A stretch of DNA of 63,882 nt from Micromonospora qiuiae (GTDB taxonomy: Bacteria; Actinomycetota; Actinomycetes; Mycobacteriales; Micromonosporaceae): the NCBI RefSeq assembly GCF_016863555.1, contig NZ_BOPC01000053.1, positions 1 through 63,882 of the forward strand, written 5' to 3'. This document shows positions 26,041 through 34,829 of the stretch, one piece after another; position 1 is the stretch's first letter; each line of letters opens with the position of its first letter. The notes beneath the pieces were generated by a model that saw only the letters and a program-made list of their open reading frames with translations, was not told where the DNA came from and did no database searches. The translations under genes and the position numbers were made by a program.

Positions 26041-28287
26041 TCAGCGGCGGCTCGGCAGGCGCAGGTCCGGATCGAGCCGCCCGGCCAACTCCCGCACAGC
26101 CGCCTCGTACGCCGGGTCGGTGTGGTACGGCCAGTGCCGCTCGATCGGCGGCGGGACGGTGTCGCCCGGCGGGACGGTGACCGCGCGCGGGTCGCGCAGC
26201 CGTCGGTCGACCGCGCCGGCCGATCCGCGTATCCGGGGTGGCTGGCCGGGCCAGTGCGCGGAGAAGATCGGGCCGCCGATCGGGTCGGTGTCCCGCCACA
26301 GGTTCACCCACCGCCAGCCGATCCGGTCACCGACCTCCTCGAGCACCCAGTCACCGAAATAGGCCGGGCAGAGCTGCGCGTAGAGCCGGTGCAGCGGGCT
26401 GCCGTGGGTCAGCAGCGCCACCCGGGGCAGCACCTCCGCCGGCAACTGGAGCAGGGCGGCGGTGGCCAGCACGGAGCCGTGGGAATGGCCGGAGAGGATC
26501 ACGCCGCCCCGACTGGTCAGGGTCATGATCCGCTTGGCCAGCTCCGGGACCGCCCGCTCCGCGTAGCAGGGTGGTGCGAACGGATGCACGGTACGCGGCC
26601 AGAAAGTGCCCAGGTCCCAGATCACCGCGATCGTGCGCCGGGTTTCCTCTGACCGGTAGGAGAACAGGGCGATCACCAGGATTCCGAGCGCGACCAGCCC
26701 GATGACGTAGATCCCGACGTCGGTCAGCAGCGCGAGGTCGGTGGTCACGATGCCGTCGACGTGGGCCGACTGGTCGCTCAGCCACGTCGGCCCGATGCCG
26801 AGCAGATCCAGCGTGACCGCTGCGATGCCGAGCAACGACACCACCAGGAACGTGACGAAGACCGGTCCCATCTGCTCGGCGAGTGCGGACCTGGCGACGG
26901 CCTCCCGGGCGTCGGTCCGCCGGGACAGCGCCTCCGGCGGCGGGTCGGGAAAGTCGCGCCGGACGATCTCGTCGGCCAACCGGCGGCGGCGACGCCGGGT
27001 CACCGCGATCCGCCAGAGTAATGCCCCGGCGACCACCAGGACCGTCACCAGCCCGGCCAGGGCCGCCCAGCGGTAGGTCACGGGCGGTTCCAGTGGCGGC
27101 GCACCGATCGGGCTCGGCCGGGCCCGGTTCGGGATCTCGCCCCGGTCCAGGAAGTCGGCGACCCGGTAGACCAGAGCGGCGGAGAAGCCGTACCCGGTGG
27201 CGACCGCCGCGGCGGCGAGCACCGGGGTGGCCAGTCCGCTCAGCCACGACGAGTCGCCGTGGTGTCGCCGCTGTCGCATGGTGGTGACGACGAGGGCGAC
27301 CAGCAGGCCGCCCTGGACCGCGACCAGCGCGGTGAGCGAGCCTCCGTACCCCGGGAATCCCTCACGCGGCGGTTCCGGTTCGAGCGGCACCACGGTGTAG
27401 GCCAGGGTCAGCACGGTGAGCCCGACGGCGCCCCGCCGCAGGGCCGCAATGCCACGCATGTCGACGGGCCCCCGGCCGGGGCCCTCGGACGGGATCCGGG
27501 CGGGTACGCAGAGCAGGACGACGCCGGCCACCAGCAGGAGCCAGGCCAGGACGTAAAGGACGTACGCGACTGCCGTGGGACGGATGTGGATCTGCGCGCC
27601 GAGCAGCATCGCGGCGAGCGTGCCGAGGCCGATCGCGAGATGGATGGCGCGCAGCCGCCGCACCACGAGCGCGTCGTTCCAGAAGCCGGGCAGGTCGATC
27701 CGGTCCTCCCCGCCGCTGGTGCGGTCCTGCCCACGCGCCGCCGAGAACGCCTCGAACATCCGGGCGGAGCGCTCCCCGAGCCACCAGAGCAGCCGCAGCG
27801 CGGCGATCGGCACCAGCGCGAGCAGCGCCAGTCGCGGCCCGATGGGGAACACGGCCAGCCAGCTCAGGTAGCCGCGCCCCCGCAGGCAGGGGCGGTAGGA
27901 GACGCACTGCCAGCCGACGAGGTCGATGGTCAACCCCGCGACGGACAGGACGAACGCGGCGGTCAGGGTGGCGGCCAGCAGCCGGCACAGCGCGCCGACC
28001 GGGCCACCGGTTCCGCCGGTCGTCGGCCTGGCCCAGGCGGCGAGGTTGACCAGCATGAACGGCAACAGGAACAGCAGGGACAGGGTCCGGGCGGCCGCGC
28101 CAGCGGTCAGCGCCCCCCAGCGGTACGCCTCCACCGTGAACCCGTCCGGCCGGTCGCTGACCCCGAACCCGGGTCGGGGCCGGTAGAAGCCGGCGTTGTG
28201 GTCACCGGCGACCCGGATCACGACCGGGTGGTCGAGCAACTCCTCGGCGGAGGTGCCGGAGACGCCGTGCACCCGTAACTCGACCAC
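26041..28287 (-). CDS. Multi-pass membrane protein with C-terminal GHSHG hydrolase motif
   Basis: 748 aa from the GTG at 28287 (a TTG at 28299 is an alternative). It starts 'VELRVHGVSGTSAEELLDHP' and has about nine to ten hydrophobic segments between residues 60 and 560, for example 'LSLLFLLPFMLVNLAAWA' and 'LVTVLVVAGALLWRIAV'. After the last one there is a soluble region with 'GVILSGHSHGSVLATAALLQLP' near residue 600, a nucleophile-elbow-like GxSxG, followed by 'VALLTHGSPLHRLYAQLCP' and 'WVNLWRDTDPIGG', as seen in lipase-like alpha/beta-hydrolases. Substrate unknown. It is probably an integral membrane esterase or lipase of a poorly described actinomycete family. Confidence 0.75.
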   Translation of the reverse strand: MVELRVHGVSGTSAEELLDHPVVIRVAGDHNAGFYRPRPGFGVSDRPDGFTVEAYRWGALTAGAAARTLSLLFLLPFMLVNLAAWARPTTGGTGGPVGALCRLLAATLTAAFVLSVAGLTIDLVGWQCVSYRPCLRGRGYLSWLAVFPIGPRLALLALVPIAALRLLWWLGERSARMFEAFSAARGQDRTSGGEDRIDLPGFWNDALVVRRLRAIHLAIGLGTLAAMLLGAQIHIRPTAVAYVLYVLAWLLLVAGVVLLCVPARIPSEGPGRGPVDMRGIAALRRGAVGLTVLTLAYTVVPLEPEPPREGFPGYGGSLTALVAVQGGLLVALVVTTMRQRRHHGDSSWLSGLATPVLAAAAVATGYGFSAALVYRVADFLDRGEIPNRARPSPIGAPPLEPPVTYRWAALAGLVTVLVVAGALLWRIAVTRRRRRRLADEIVRRDFPDPPPEALSRRTDAREAVARSALAEQMGPVFVTFLVVSLLGIAAVTLDLLGIGPTWLSDQSAHVDGIVTTDLALLTDVGIYVIGLVALGILVIALFSYRSEETRRTIAVIWDLGTFWPRTVHPFAPPCYAERAVPELAKRIMTLTSRGGVILSGHSHGSVLATAALLQLPAEVLPRVALLTHGSPLHRLYAQLCPAYFGDWVLEEVGDRIGWRWVNLWRDTDPIGGPIFSAHWPGQPPRIRGSAGAVDRRLRDPRAVTVPPGDTVPPPIERHWPYHTDPAYEAAVRELAGRLDPDLRLPSRR

Positions 28288-28378
28288 CTCGTGTGCCAAC
28301 GCCCCGCCTTCCGGCAGTTGCCGATCCCGGTCCACGGTATGACCGGACCTGCACGCACGGGGTCGTTCCGGCCGATCG

Positions 28379-29125
28379 TCACTCCCGGGCGTACCGCAGC
28401 AGCAGGGTGCCGTCGCCGGCGAGCAGGACGTGCCGCAGCGGCAGCCCGCGCACCGGGCTCGGCTCGCCGGCGGTGATCCGGCCGGCGCCGGGCCCGGCGA
28501 GCAGTGGGGCGACCGAGAGGCAGACCTCGTCCACCAGGTCGTCGGCGGTGAGTGCGCCGAACAGGCGCGGTCCGCCCTCGCAGAGCACCTGGTCGTGCCC
28601 GCGCCGGCGCAGTTCGGCCAGGCCGGCGGCGAGGTCGACGCGGTCGGTGCCGCAACGCACCACATCGGCCACGGCGGTCAGCCCGGGCGGGGCCGGCGGG
28701 CCGTGGTGGGTGAGCACCACGGGGCGTACCGGTGCGTCGGCGAAAGCGGCCTGGGCGGGATCGAGGTGCAGGCTGCCGGAGACCACCACGAGCGTCGGGT
28801 ACTCGGTCAATCCGTGCGCGCGTCGCCAGGCCCGGCGTCGCTGGTCCAGGCGGACCGCCCGGTAGCCCTCCTGACGTAGCGTGCCGGCGGCCACCAGCAG
28901 CGCGTCGCAGAGCATCCGCAGCACTCCGAACACCCGCTTGTCCGGTCCGCCGGACAGGCCGGCGGAGAGACCACCCAGGCTGACCGCGCCATCGATGCTG
29001 GTCACGAAATTCATCCGCAGTCGCGGGGTGTCGGCGCGGCGGTAGCGCGCGATGAGGGTCTCGTCGTCGATCGGCGCGGGTGACGGGTCGGGCCAGAGCG
29101 CGGAAATCGAGGTTTCCGCGCTCAT
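28379..29125 (-). CDS. RibD C-terminal-type (dihydrofolate-reductase-fold) pyrimidine reductase
   Basis: 248 aa from the ATG at 29125 (the frame is open further upstream but without family residues). The reductase fold is clear: 'LRMNFVTSIDGAVSLGGLSAGLSGGPDKRVFGVLRMLCDALLVAAGTLRQEGY', 'PTLVVVSGSLHLDP' and 'VLCEGGPRLFGALTADDLVDEVCLSVAPLLAG'. These match RibD_C proteins that reduce the deaminated riboflavin intermediate with NADPH. There is no fused deaminase domain and no other riboflavin gene nearby, so it may be a paralogue acting on another pyrimidine or pterin. Confidence 0.85.
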   Translation of the reverse strand: MSAETSISALWPDPSPAPIDDETLIARYRRADTPRLRMNFVTSIDGAVSLGGLSAGLSGGPDKRVFGVLRMLCDALLVAAGTLRQEGYRAVRLDQRRRAWRRAHGLTEYPTLVVVSGSLHLDPAQAAFADAPVRPVVLTHHGPPAPPGLTAVADVVRCGTDRVDLAAGLAELRRRGHDQVLCEGGPRLFGALTADDLVDEVCLSVAPLLAGPGAGRITAGEPSPVRGLPLRHVLLAGDGTLLLRYARE

Positions 29126-29276
29126 TCGCTCGCCGGACCGGTGACGACGGGGGTGGGTCGGGGGGTACGGTGCTGGCAGTCGCACCAGTTCCGGCCCGGG
29201 CAGTCGTCGTGCCGCCGCGTCCGGCACGCTCGGCAGATCATGCTCGCAGCCTATGCCGAGGAAGGATGGGACTCCC

Positions 29277-29822
29277 ATGCCGCGTCAGATCTTCCAGCTG
29301 AGGATGTCCCTGGCTGGAGTCCGGCCCACGATCTGGCGCCGGGTGCTCGTGCCCGGCGGGTACACCCTGGATCGCCTGCACCGGGTGGTGCAGCACGCCA
29401 TGGGCTGGCGCGACTGCCACCTGCACGCGTTCGAGATCGACGGCCTGCAGTACGGCGAGCCCGACCCCGAGGGCGAGCTGGCCGTGCACGACGAGTTGGA
29501 CGTCCGGCTGGACGCGGTGCTCGGCAAGGGGAGCCGGTTCCACTACACGTACGACTTCGGCGACTGGTGGGAGCACGACCTGCTGGTGGAGGACGTCTTC
29601 GCGGCCGAGGCGGACGAGCGCTATCCGACCTGTCTGGACGGCGAGCGGGCCGGGCCGCCGGAGGACGTCGGCGGGCCGCAGGGCTATCTGCTGCTGCTCG
29701 CCGCGCTGGCCGACCCGCTGCACCCCGAGCACCCGGTGATGCGGGACTGGGTCGCTGCCGGTTTCGATCCGGCGGCTTTCGACGCCGGCCGGGTCGCCAC
29801 GCTGCTGCGTCGTCTCTGCTGA
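29277..29822 (+). CDS. Plasmid pRiA4b ORF-3 family protein
   Basis: 181 aa from the ATG at 29277 (AGGAAGG about 11 nt upstream; another ATG at 29253 would add 8 residues). The family signature is clear: 'FQLRMSLAGVRPTIWRRVLVP', 'TLDRLHRVVQHAMGWRDCHLHAFEI', 'FHYTYDFGDWWEHDLLVE' and 'YPTCLDGERAGPPEDVGGPQGY'. The family is found as stand-alone proteins in many bacteria; its biochemical role is not established. Nothing in the neighbours suggests a function. Confidence 0.88.
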   Translation: MPRQIFQLRMSLAGVRPTIWRRVLVPGGYTLDRLHRVVQHAMGWRDCHLHAFEIDGLQYGEPDPEGELAVHDELDVRLDAVLGKGSRFHYTYDFGDWWEHDLLVEDVFAAEADERYPTCLDGERAGPPEDVGGPQGYLLLLAALADPLHPEHPVMRDWVAAGFDPAAFDAGRVATLLRRLC

Positions 29823-29899
29823 GCACCCTGCGCGGCGGAGCTATCCGCACGGGTCCACCGAGTCGATCCATCGACTAAACCCCTTTGTCGGTAACGATC

Positions 29900-29966
29900 T
29901 GGGAACGCTCCCAACGGCCTATTGACACCCCTGATGCCTGCCGGCAATCTCATGGGAGCGTTCCCA
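29900..29966 (+). promoter_or_regulatory. ceb operon promoter with two CebR-type operators
   Basis: Two near-perfect 14-bp palindromes, TGGGAACGCTCCCA (29900-29913) and TGGGAGCGTTCCCA (29953-29966), match the known Streptomyces CebR site TGGGAGCGCTCCCA with one change each. Between them lies TTGACA (29922-29927) and, 17 nt later, CAATCT (29945-29950), a plausible -35/-10 pair. One operator lies just upstream of the -35 and the other at or just after the likely start point, consistent with repression, possibly with looping, relieved by cello-oligosaccharides. Confidence 0.85.
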
Positions 29967-30088
29967 AGAGGCGTGGATCACAGTCCGCGCCGGGCGCCGA
30001 GGCCGGCCGACCGGGCCGGTGCCGGCAGGCGCTGCGGCACCCCCCACCACACACACAAATCAGCCTCACCATCGAAAGAGGAGTCAGG

Positions 30089-31375
30089 ATGAGCCTCACC
30101 ACGCGGCGTGCCCGCATGGCGGCGACCGCCCTCGCGGCGGTTCTCGTCGCCGGCGGTCTCGCGGCCTGCGGCAACGACGACGACAAGCCGGCCGAGGGCG
30201 AGAAGCCCGCGAAGCTGGTCGTCGACACCTTCGGCGAGATGGGCTACGACGAGCTCGTCAAGGAGTACGAGAAGCAGACCGGCATCAAGGTCGAGCTGCG
30301 CAAGACCGCCCAGCTCGGTGAGTACCGGCCCAAGCTGGTCCGCTACCTGGCCACCGGCAAGGGCGCGGCCGACGTGACCGCCCTGGAGGAGGGCATCCTC
30401 AACGAGTTCAAGGCCAACCCGCGCAACTGGGCCGACCTCACCCCGCTGGTCTCCGACCACTCCACGGAGTACCTGCCCTGGAAGTGGGAGCTGGGCAAGG
30501 CGCCGGACGGTCGACTGATCGGCCTGCCCACCGACGTCGGCAGCCTCGCCGTCTGCTACCGCAAGGACCTGTTCTCCGCGGCCGGCCTGCCCACCGAGCG
30601 GGACCAGGTGTCGGCGCTCTGGCCGGACTGGAACGGCTTCCACCAGACCGGCCAGAAGTACAAGCAGGCCACCGGCAAGGCCTTCATCGACTCGATCACC
30701 GCCGTCTCCAACGGCGTGCTGTTCCAGCAGGGCAGCGACCTGTTCTACGACAAGGAGAACAACATCATCGCGGACAGCAGCCCCGCGGTGAAGGCCGCCT
30801 GGGAGACCGCGACCTCGATGGTGGACATCTCCGCCAAGGCGTCCACCTGGTCGCCGGAGTGGTCCGGCGGCTTCAAGCAGGGCACCTTCGCGGCCACCTT
30901 CTGCCCCTCCTGGATGCTCGGCATCGTCGCGGACAACTCCGGCGAGGCCAACAAGGGCAAGTGGGACGTGGCGGCCGTGCCGGGTGGCTCCGGCAACTGG
31001 GGTGGCTCCTGGCTGGCCGTGCCGGAGCAGAGCAAGTACCCGAAGGAGGCGGCGAAGCTCGCCGAGTTCCTGACCAACGCCAACAGCCAGGTGGAGGCCT
31101 TCAAGCTCAAGGGCCCGCTGCCCACCAACCTGGAGGCGCTGAAGAACGAGGCCTTCCTCAACTACACCAACGAGTACTTCAGCAACGCGCCGACCGGCAA
31201 GATCTTCGGTGAGAGCGTCGCCAACATCAAGCCGGTCCACCTGGGCCCGAAGCACCAGGCGGTGAAGGAGAACGCGTTCGAGCCGGCCATGCGGGCGTTC
31301 GAGAACGGGCAGGCCAGCAAGGACAAGGCCTGGGAGCAGTTCACGAAGGACGCACAGACTCAGGGTGCCTTCTGA
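30089..31375 (+). CDS. cebE: Cello-oligosaccharide ABC transporter substrate-binding lipoprotein (CebE-like)
   Basis: 428 aa from the ATG at 30089 (AGAGGAG upstream). The lipobox is LAAC after 'AATALAAVLVAGG'. The mature protein has the family-1 extracellular sugar-binding fold: 'KLVVDTFGEMGYDELVKEYEKQTGIKVELR', 'AADVTALEEGILNEF' and 'GLPTDVGSLAVCYRKDLFSAAGLP'. It is first in cebE-cebF-cebG-bglC-cebR, downstream of two CebR operators. It should capture cellobiose or cellotriose outside the cell and pass it to CebF/CebG. There is no ATPase gene in the operon, as in Streptomyces, where MsiK is shared and encoded elsewhere. Confidence 0.9.
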   Translation: MSLTTRRARMAATALAAVLVAGGLAACGNDDDKPAEGEKPAKLVVDTFGEMGYDELVKEYEKQTGIKVELRKTAQLGEYRPKLVRYLATGKGAADVTALEEGILNEFKANPRNWADLTPLVSDHSTEYLPWKWELGKAPDGRLIGLPTDVGSLAVCYRKDLFSAAGLPTERDQVSALWPDWNGFHQTGQKYKQATGKAFIDSITAVSNGVLFQQGSDLFYDKENNIIADSSPAVKAAWETATSMVDISAKASTWSPEWSGGFKQGTFAATFCPSWMLGIVADNSGEANKGKWDVAAVPGGSGNWGGSWLAVPEQSKYPKEAAKLAEFLTNANSQVEAFKLKGPLPTNLEALKNEAFLNYTNEYFSNAPTGKIFGESVANIKPVHLGPKHQAVKENAFEPAMRAFENGQASKDKAWEQFTKDAQTQGAF

Positions 31376-31493
31376 GTGATTCCTGATACCGGTGGCGTCC
31401 GGGGAGTCTCCCGGACGCCACCGGTCGGTCCCCCTCCGCGTACCACCCTGCGCGAGGACGCCCCCCGGGCCTCTCGCCGGGAAAGGAAACGTC

Positions 31494-32462
31494 ATGAGCC
31501 TGTCGGCCACGACGGCGCCGCCGTCGCCCGCACCACCGCCTCCCGACGTAGCGGCCCGTCGCCGCCGGGGGAGCCTGCTCAATCGCCTGGATCTCAAGTA
31601 CTCGCCGTACCTCTACATCGCGCCGTTCTTCCTGATCTTCGGGATCTTCGGGCTGTACCCGATGCTGCGCACCGCCTGGATGTCGCTGCACGACTGGGAC
31701 ATGGTCGGCGACCACACCTTCATCGGGCTCGACAACTACATCGAGCTGTTCTCCGACGACTACTTCTGGAATGCGCTGGTCAACACGTTCGGCATGTTCG
31801 CGTTGTCGACCATCCCGCAGCTCCTGCTGGCGCTCTTCCTGGCGACCCTGCTCAACCGCACCTTCCTGCGCGCCAAGACCTTCTTCCGGATGGCCATCTT
31901 CGTTCCGAACGTGGTCTCGGTGGCTGCGGTCGCGATCGTCTTCGGCATGCTGTTCCAGCGCGAGTTCGGCCTGATCAACTGGCTGCTCAGCCTCGTCGGG
32001 GTGGACCAGATCGACTGGCGCGCGCATTCGTGGAGTTCCTGGACGGCGATCGCCACCATGGTCAACTGGCGGTGGACCGGTTACAACACGTTGATCCTGC
32101 TCGCCGGTATGCAGGCCATCCCCAAGGACCTGTACGAGGCTGCCGAGATCGACGGGGCCGGTCAGTGGCGGCAGTTCTGGCAGATCACCCTGCCCATGCT
32201 CCGGCCCACCTTCCTCTTCGTGGTCATCCTTTCCACGATCGGCGGCATGCAGCTCTTCACCGAGCCGCTGCTCTTCGCCAACGGCAGCATCATCGGCGGT
32301 AACCAGCGGGAGTACCAGACGCTGGCGATGTACATGTACGAAAAGGGCATCTACAACCTGAGCACCGCAGGCTACGGAGCCGCGGTCGCCTGGGCGATCT
32401 TCATGATCATCGTGCTGGTGTCGCTGATCAACTTCATACTCGTCCGCCGCTCGGCCAAGTGA
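31494..32462 (+). CDS. cebF: Cello-oligosaccharide ABC transporter permease (CebF-like)
   Basis: 322 aa from the ATG at 31494 with GGAAAGGAA upstream. A Pro/Ala-rich cytoplasmic N-terminus is followed by six hydrophobic segments, starting 'SPYLYIAPFFLIFGIFGLYPML'. The EAA loop that contacts the ATPase is 'IPKDLYEAAEIDGAGQWRQFWQITLPMLRP'. It matches the MalF/UgpA-type inner-membrane permease. It is the partner of the downstream CebG-like gene (12-nt gap). Confidence 0.92.
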   Translation: MSLSATTAPPSPAPPPPDVAARRRRGSLLNRLDLKYSPYLYIAPFFLIFGIFGLYPMLRTAWMSLHDWDMVGDHTFIGLDNYIELFSDDYFWNALVNTFGMFALSTIPQLLLALFLATLLNRTFLRAKTFFRMAIFVPNVVSVAAVAIVFGMLFQREFGLINWLLSLVGVDQIDWRAHSWSSWTAIATMVNWRWTGYNTLILLAGMQAIPKDLYEAAEIDGAGQWRQFWQITLPMLRPTFLFVVILSTIGGMQLFTEPLLFANGSIIGGNQREYQTLAMYMYEKGIYNLSTAGYGAAVAWAIFMIIVLVSLINFILVRRSAK

Positions 32463-32474
32463 GGAGAGATCAAG

Positions 32475-33317
32475 ATGATCTCGGCTTCCCAGCGCCTGTG
32501 GCGCACCAGTCCGCTGACCTACGTCGCGCTCGTCCTGGCGGCCCTGCTGTCGATCTACCCCTTCTACTACATGATGGTGATCGGCACCCGCAGCCTGGAC
32601 TCGATCAACGATGTGCCACCGCCGATGACTCCCGGTGGAGCCTTCGGTGACAACTTCGGCCGAGTGCTCGACAACGACGCGGCCAACTTCCTCACCGGCA
32701 TGATGAACTCGATCATCGTCTCGTCGGTGGTCACCATCTCGGTGGTGCTCACCGGTTCACTGGCCGGCTTCGCCTTCGCCAAACTGCGCTTCCGCGGCCG
32801 CAACATCCTGCTGCTGGCGATCATCGTCACCATGATGATCCCGACCCAGATGGGCCTCATCCCGCTCTGGGGCATGATGCAGGAGCTGGGGTGGTACGAC
32901 AGCCTGTACGCCGTCATCGTGCCGTTCCTGGTCACCGGCTTCGGCGTGTTCATGATGCGGCAGTACGCCAGCCAGGCGATCTCCGACGAGCTGATCGAAG
33001 CCGGCCGGGTCGACGGCGCCAGCACCTTCCGGATCTACTGGAACATCGTGCTGCCCGCGTTGCGTCCGGCCGCGGCCGTGCTCGGTCTGCTGACCTTCAT
33101 GGAGAACTGGAACTCCTTCCTCTGGCCGTACGCGATCCTCACCCCGGAGAACCCGACCCTGCAGGTCTCGCTCTCCTTCCTCTCGTACGCCTACTACACC
33201 GACTACTCCCAGGTCTTCGCCGCCACCGCGATCGGCACCCTGCCATTGGTGCTGGTCTTCATTCTGTTCGGCCGTCAGATCATCGGCGGCATCATGGAAG
33301 GTGCAGTCAAGTCGTGA
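32475..33317 (+). CDS. cebG: Cello-oligosaccharide ABC transporter permease (CebG-like)
   Basis: 280 aa; GAGGAG is 10 nt upstream of the ATG. Six membrane segments begin 'PLTYVALVLAALLSIYPFYYMMVIGTRS'. The EAA loop is 'ISDELIEAGRVDGASTFRIYWNIVLPALRPAAAV', typical of MalG-type permeases. The stop overlaps the start of the beta-glucosidase gene (GTGA), so import and hydrolysis are translationally coupled. Confidence 0.92.
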   Translation: MISASQRLWRTSPLTYVALVLAALLSIYPFYYMMVIGTRSLDSINDVPPPMTPGGAFGDNFGRVLDNDAANFLTGMMNSIIVSSVVTISVVLTGSLAGFAFAKLRFRGRNILLLAIIVTMMIPTQMGLIPLWGMMQELGWYDSLYAVIVPFLVTGFGVFMMRQYASQAISDELIEAGRVDGASTFRIYWNIVLPALRPAAAVLGLLTFMENWNSFLWPYAILTPENPTLQVSLSFLSYAYYTDYSQVFAATAIGTLPLVLVFILFGRQIIGGIMEGAVKS

Positions 33318-34747
33318 GCAACCCCGCCAACCCGCCCGCTGTCGGTGTCCTCGACGAGGGTGCGCCGCTGACCTTCCCGCCCGGCTTCCTCTGGGGGGCG
33401 GCGACCGCCGCCTACCAGATCGAGGGCGCGGCGGCCGAGGGCGGGCGTACTCCCTCGATCTGGGACACCTTCAGCCACACCGAGGGCCGGACGGTCGCCG
33501 GGCACACCGGCGACGTCGCCTGCGACCACTACCACCGGCTCTCCGACGACGTGCGGCTGATGGCCGAGATGGGGTTGAAGTCGTACCGTTTCTCGGTCTC
33601 CTGGCCCCGGGTGCAGCCGGGCGGGTCTGGTCCGGCCAACGCCGAAGGGCTCGACTTCTACCGGCGGCTGGTCGACGAACTGCTGACCCACGGGATCGAG
33701 CCCTGGCTCACCCTCTACCACTGGGACCTGCCCCAGGAGTTGGAGGATGCCGGCGGCTGGCCGGCCCGGGACACCGCCGCCCGGTTCGCCGACTACAGCC
33801 AGCTGGTGGTGGACGCGCTGGGCGACCGGGTGAAGTACTGGACCACGCTGAACGAGCCGTGGTGCTCGGCCTTCCTCGGCTACGGCTCGGGCGTGCACGC
33901 CCCCGGCCGCTCCGACGGGGCGGACGCGGTCCGTGCCGGGCACCACCTGATGCTCGGGCACGGCCTCGCCGTGCAGGCGCTGCGGGCGGCCCGGCCGGAG
34001 GCGCAGCTCGGGGTGACCGTCAACCTGTACCCGGTCACCCCGGCCACCGACTCGCCCGATGACGCGGACGCCGCCCGGCGCATCGACGGGCTGGCGAACC
34101 GGTTCTTCCTCGACCCGCTGCTGCGTGGGCAGTACCCTGGCGACCTGATCAGCGACCTGGCCAAGGTGACCGATTTCGGGCACGTCCGGGACGGTGACCT
34201 GGCCACCATCGCCACGCCCCTGGACCTGGTCGGGGTGAACTACTACAGCCGCCACGTGGTGGCCGCGCCGGTGGCCGGCGAGAAGCCGGAGCCCTACTGG
34301 CGGTCTCCGTCCAACTGGCCGGGCAGCGAGGATGTCCGGTTCGTCACCCGGGGCGTGCCGGTCACCGACATGGACTGGGAGATCGACGCCCCCGGCCTGG
34401 TGGAGACGCTGCGCCGGGTGCACGAGGAATACACGGACCTGCCGCTGTACGTCACCGAGAACGGCTCGGCCTTCGTCGACGCGGTGATCGACGGCAAGGT
34501 CGACGACGCCGAGCGGCTGGCGTACTTCGACGCCCACCTGCGCGCCGCACACGAGGCGATCGGCGCGGGTGTCCCCCTGCGGGGATACTTTGCCTGGTCC
34601 CTGCTGGATAATTTCGAGTGGGCCTGGGGCTACACCAAGCGGTTCGGCATGATCTACGTCGACTACGACAGCCAGACCCGCATCCCCAAGTCCAGTGCCA
34701 GGTGGTACGCGGAGGTGATCCGACGCAACGGTCTGGCCGCACAATAG
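33314..34747 (+). CDS. bglC: GH1 beta-glucosidase (intracellular, BglC-like)
   Basis: 477 aa from the GTG at 33314 overlapping the cebG stop. GH1 signatures: N-terminal 'FLWGAATAAYQIEGAAAEGGRTPSIWD', acid/base Glu181 in 'WTTLNEPWC', nucleophile Glu382 in 'LPLYVTENGSAF', and the aglycone-site ending 'GYFAWSLLDNFEWAWGYTKRFGMIYVD'. There is no signal peptide, so it hydrolyses imported cellobiose in the cytoplasm to glucose. In Streptomyces the equivalent BglC also tunes the level of the CebR inducer. Placed before cebR in the same direction. Confidence 0.95.
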   Translation: MSNPANPPAVGVLDEGAPLTFPPGFLWGAATAAYQIEGAAAEGGRTPSIWDTFSHTEGRTVAGHTGDVACDHYHRLSDDVRLMAEMGLKSYRFSVSWPRVQPGGSGPANAEGLDFYRRLVDELLTHGIEPWLTLYHWDLPQELEDAGGWPARDTAARFADYSQLVVDALGDRVKYWTTLNEPWCSAFLGYGSGVHAPGRSDGADAVRAGHHLMLGHGLAVQALRAARPEAQLGVTVNLYPVTPATDSPDDADAARRIDGLANRFFLDPLLRGQYPGDLISDLAKVTDFGHVRDGDLATIATPLDLVGVNYYSRHVVAAPVAGEKPEPYWRSPSNWPGSEDVRFVTRGVPVTDMDWEIDAPGLVETLRRVHEEYTDLPLYVTENGSAFVDAVIDGKVDDAERLAYFDAHLRAAHEAIGAGVPLRGYFAWSLLDNFEWAWGYTKRFGMIYVDYDSQTRIPKSSARWYAEVIRRNGLAAQ

Positions 34748-34829
34748 GGCAGTGGCCAGCCAGTAACGGGCGGCCCGGCATCGACGCTGAACCAGATGCC
34801 GGGGCCGCCTGACGTCGGAGGAGCAGACG

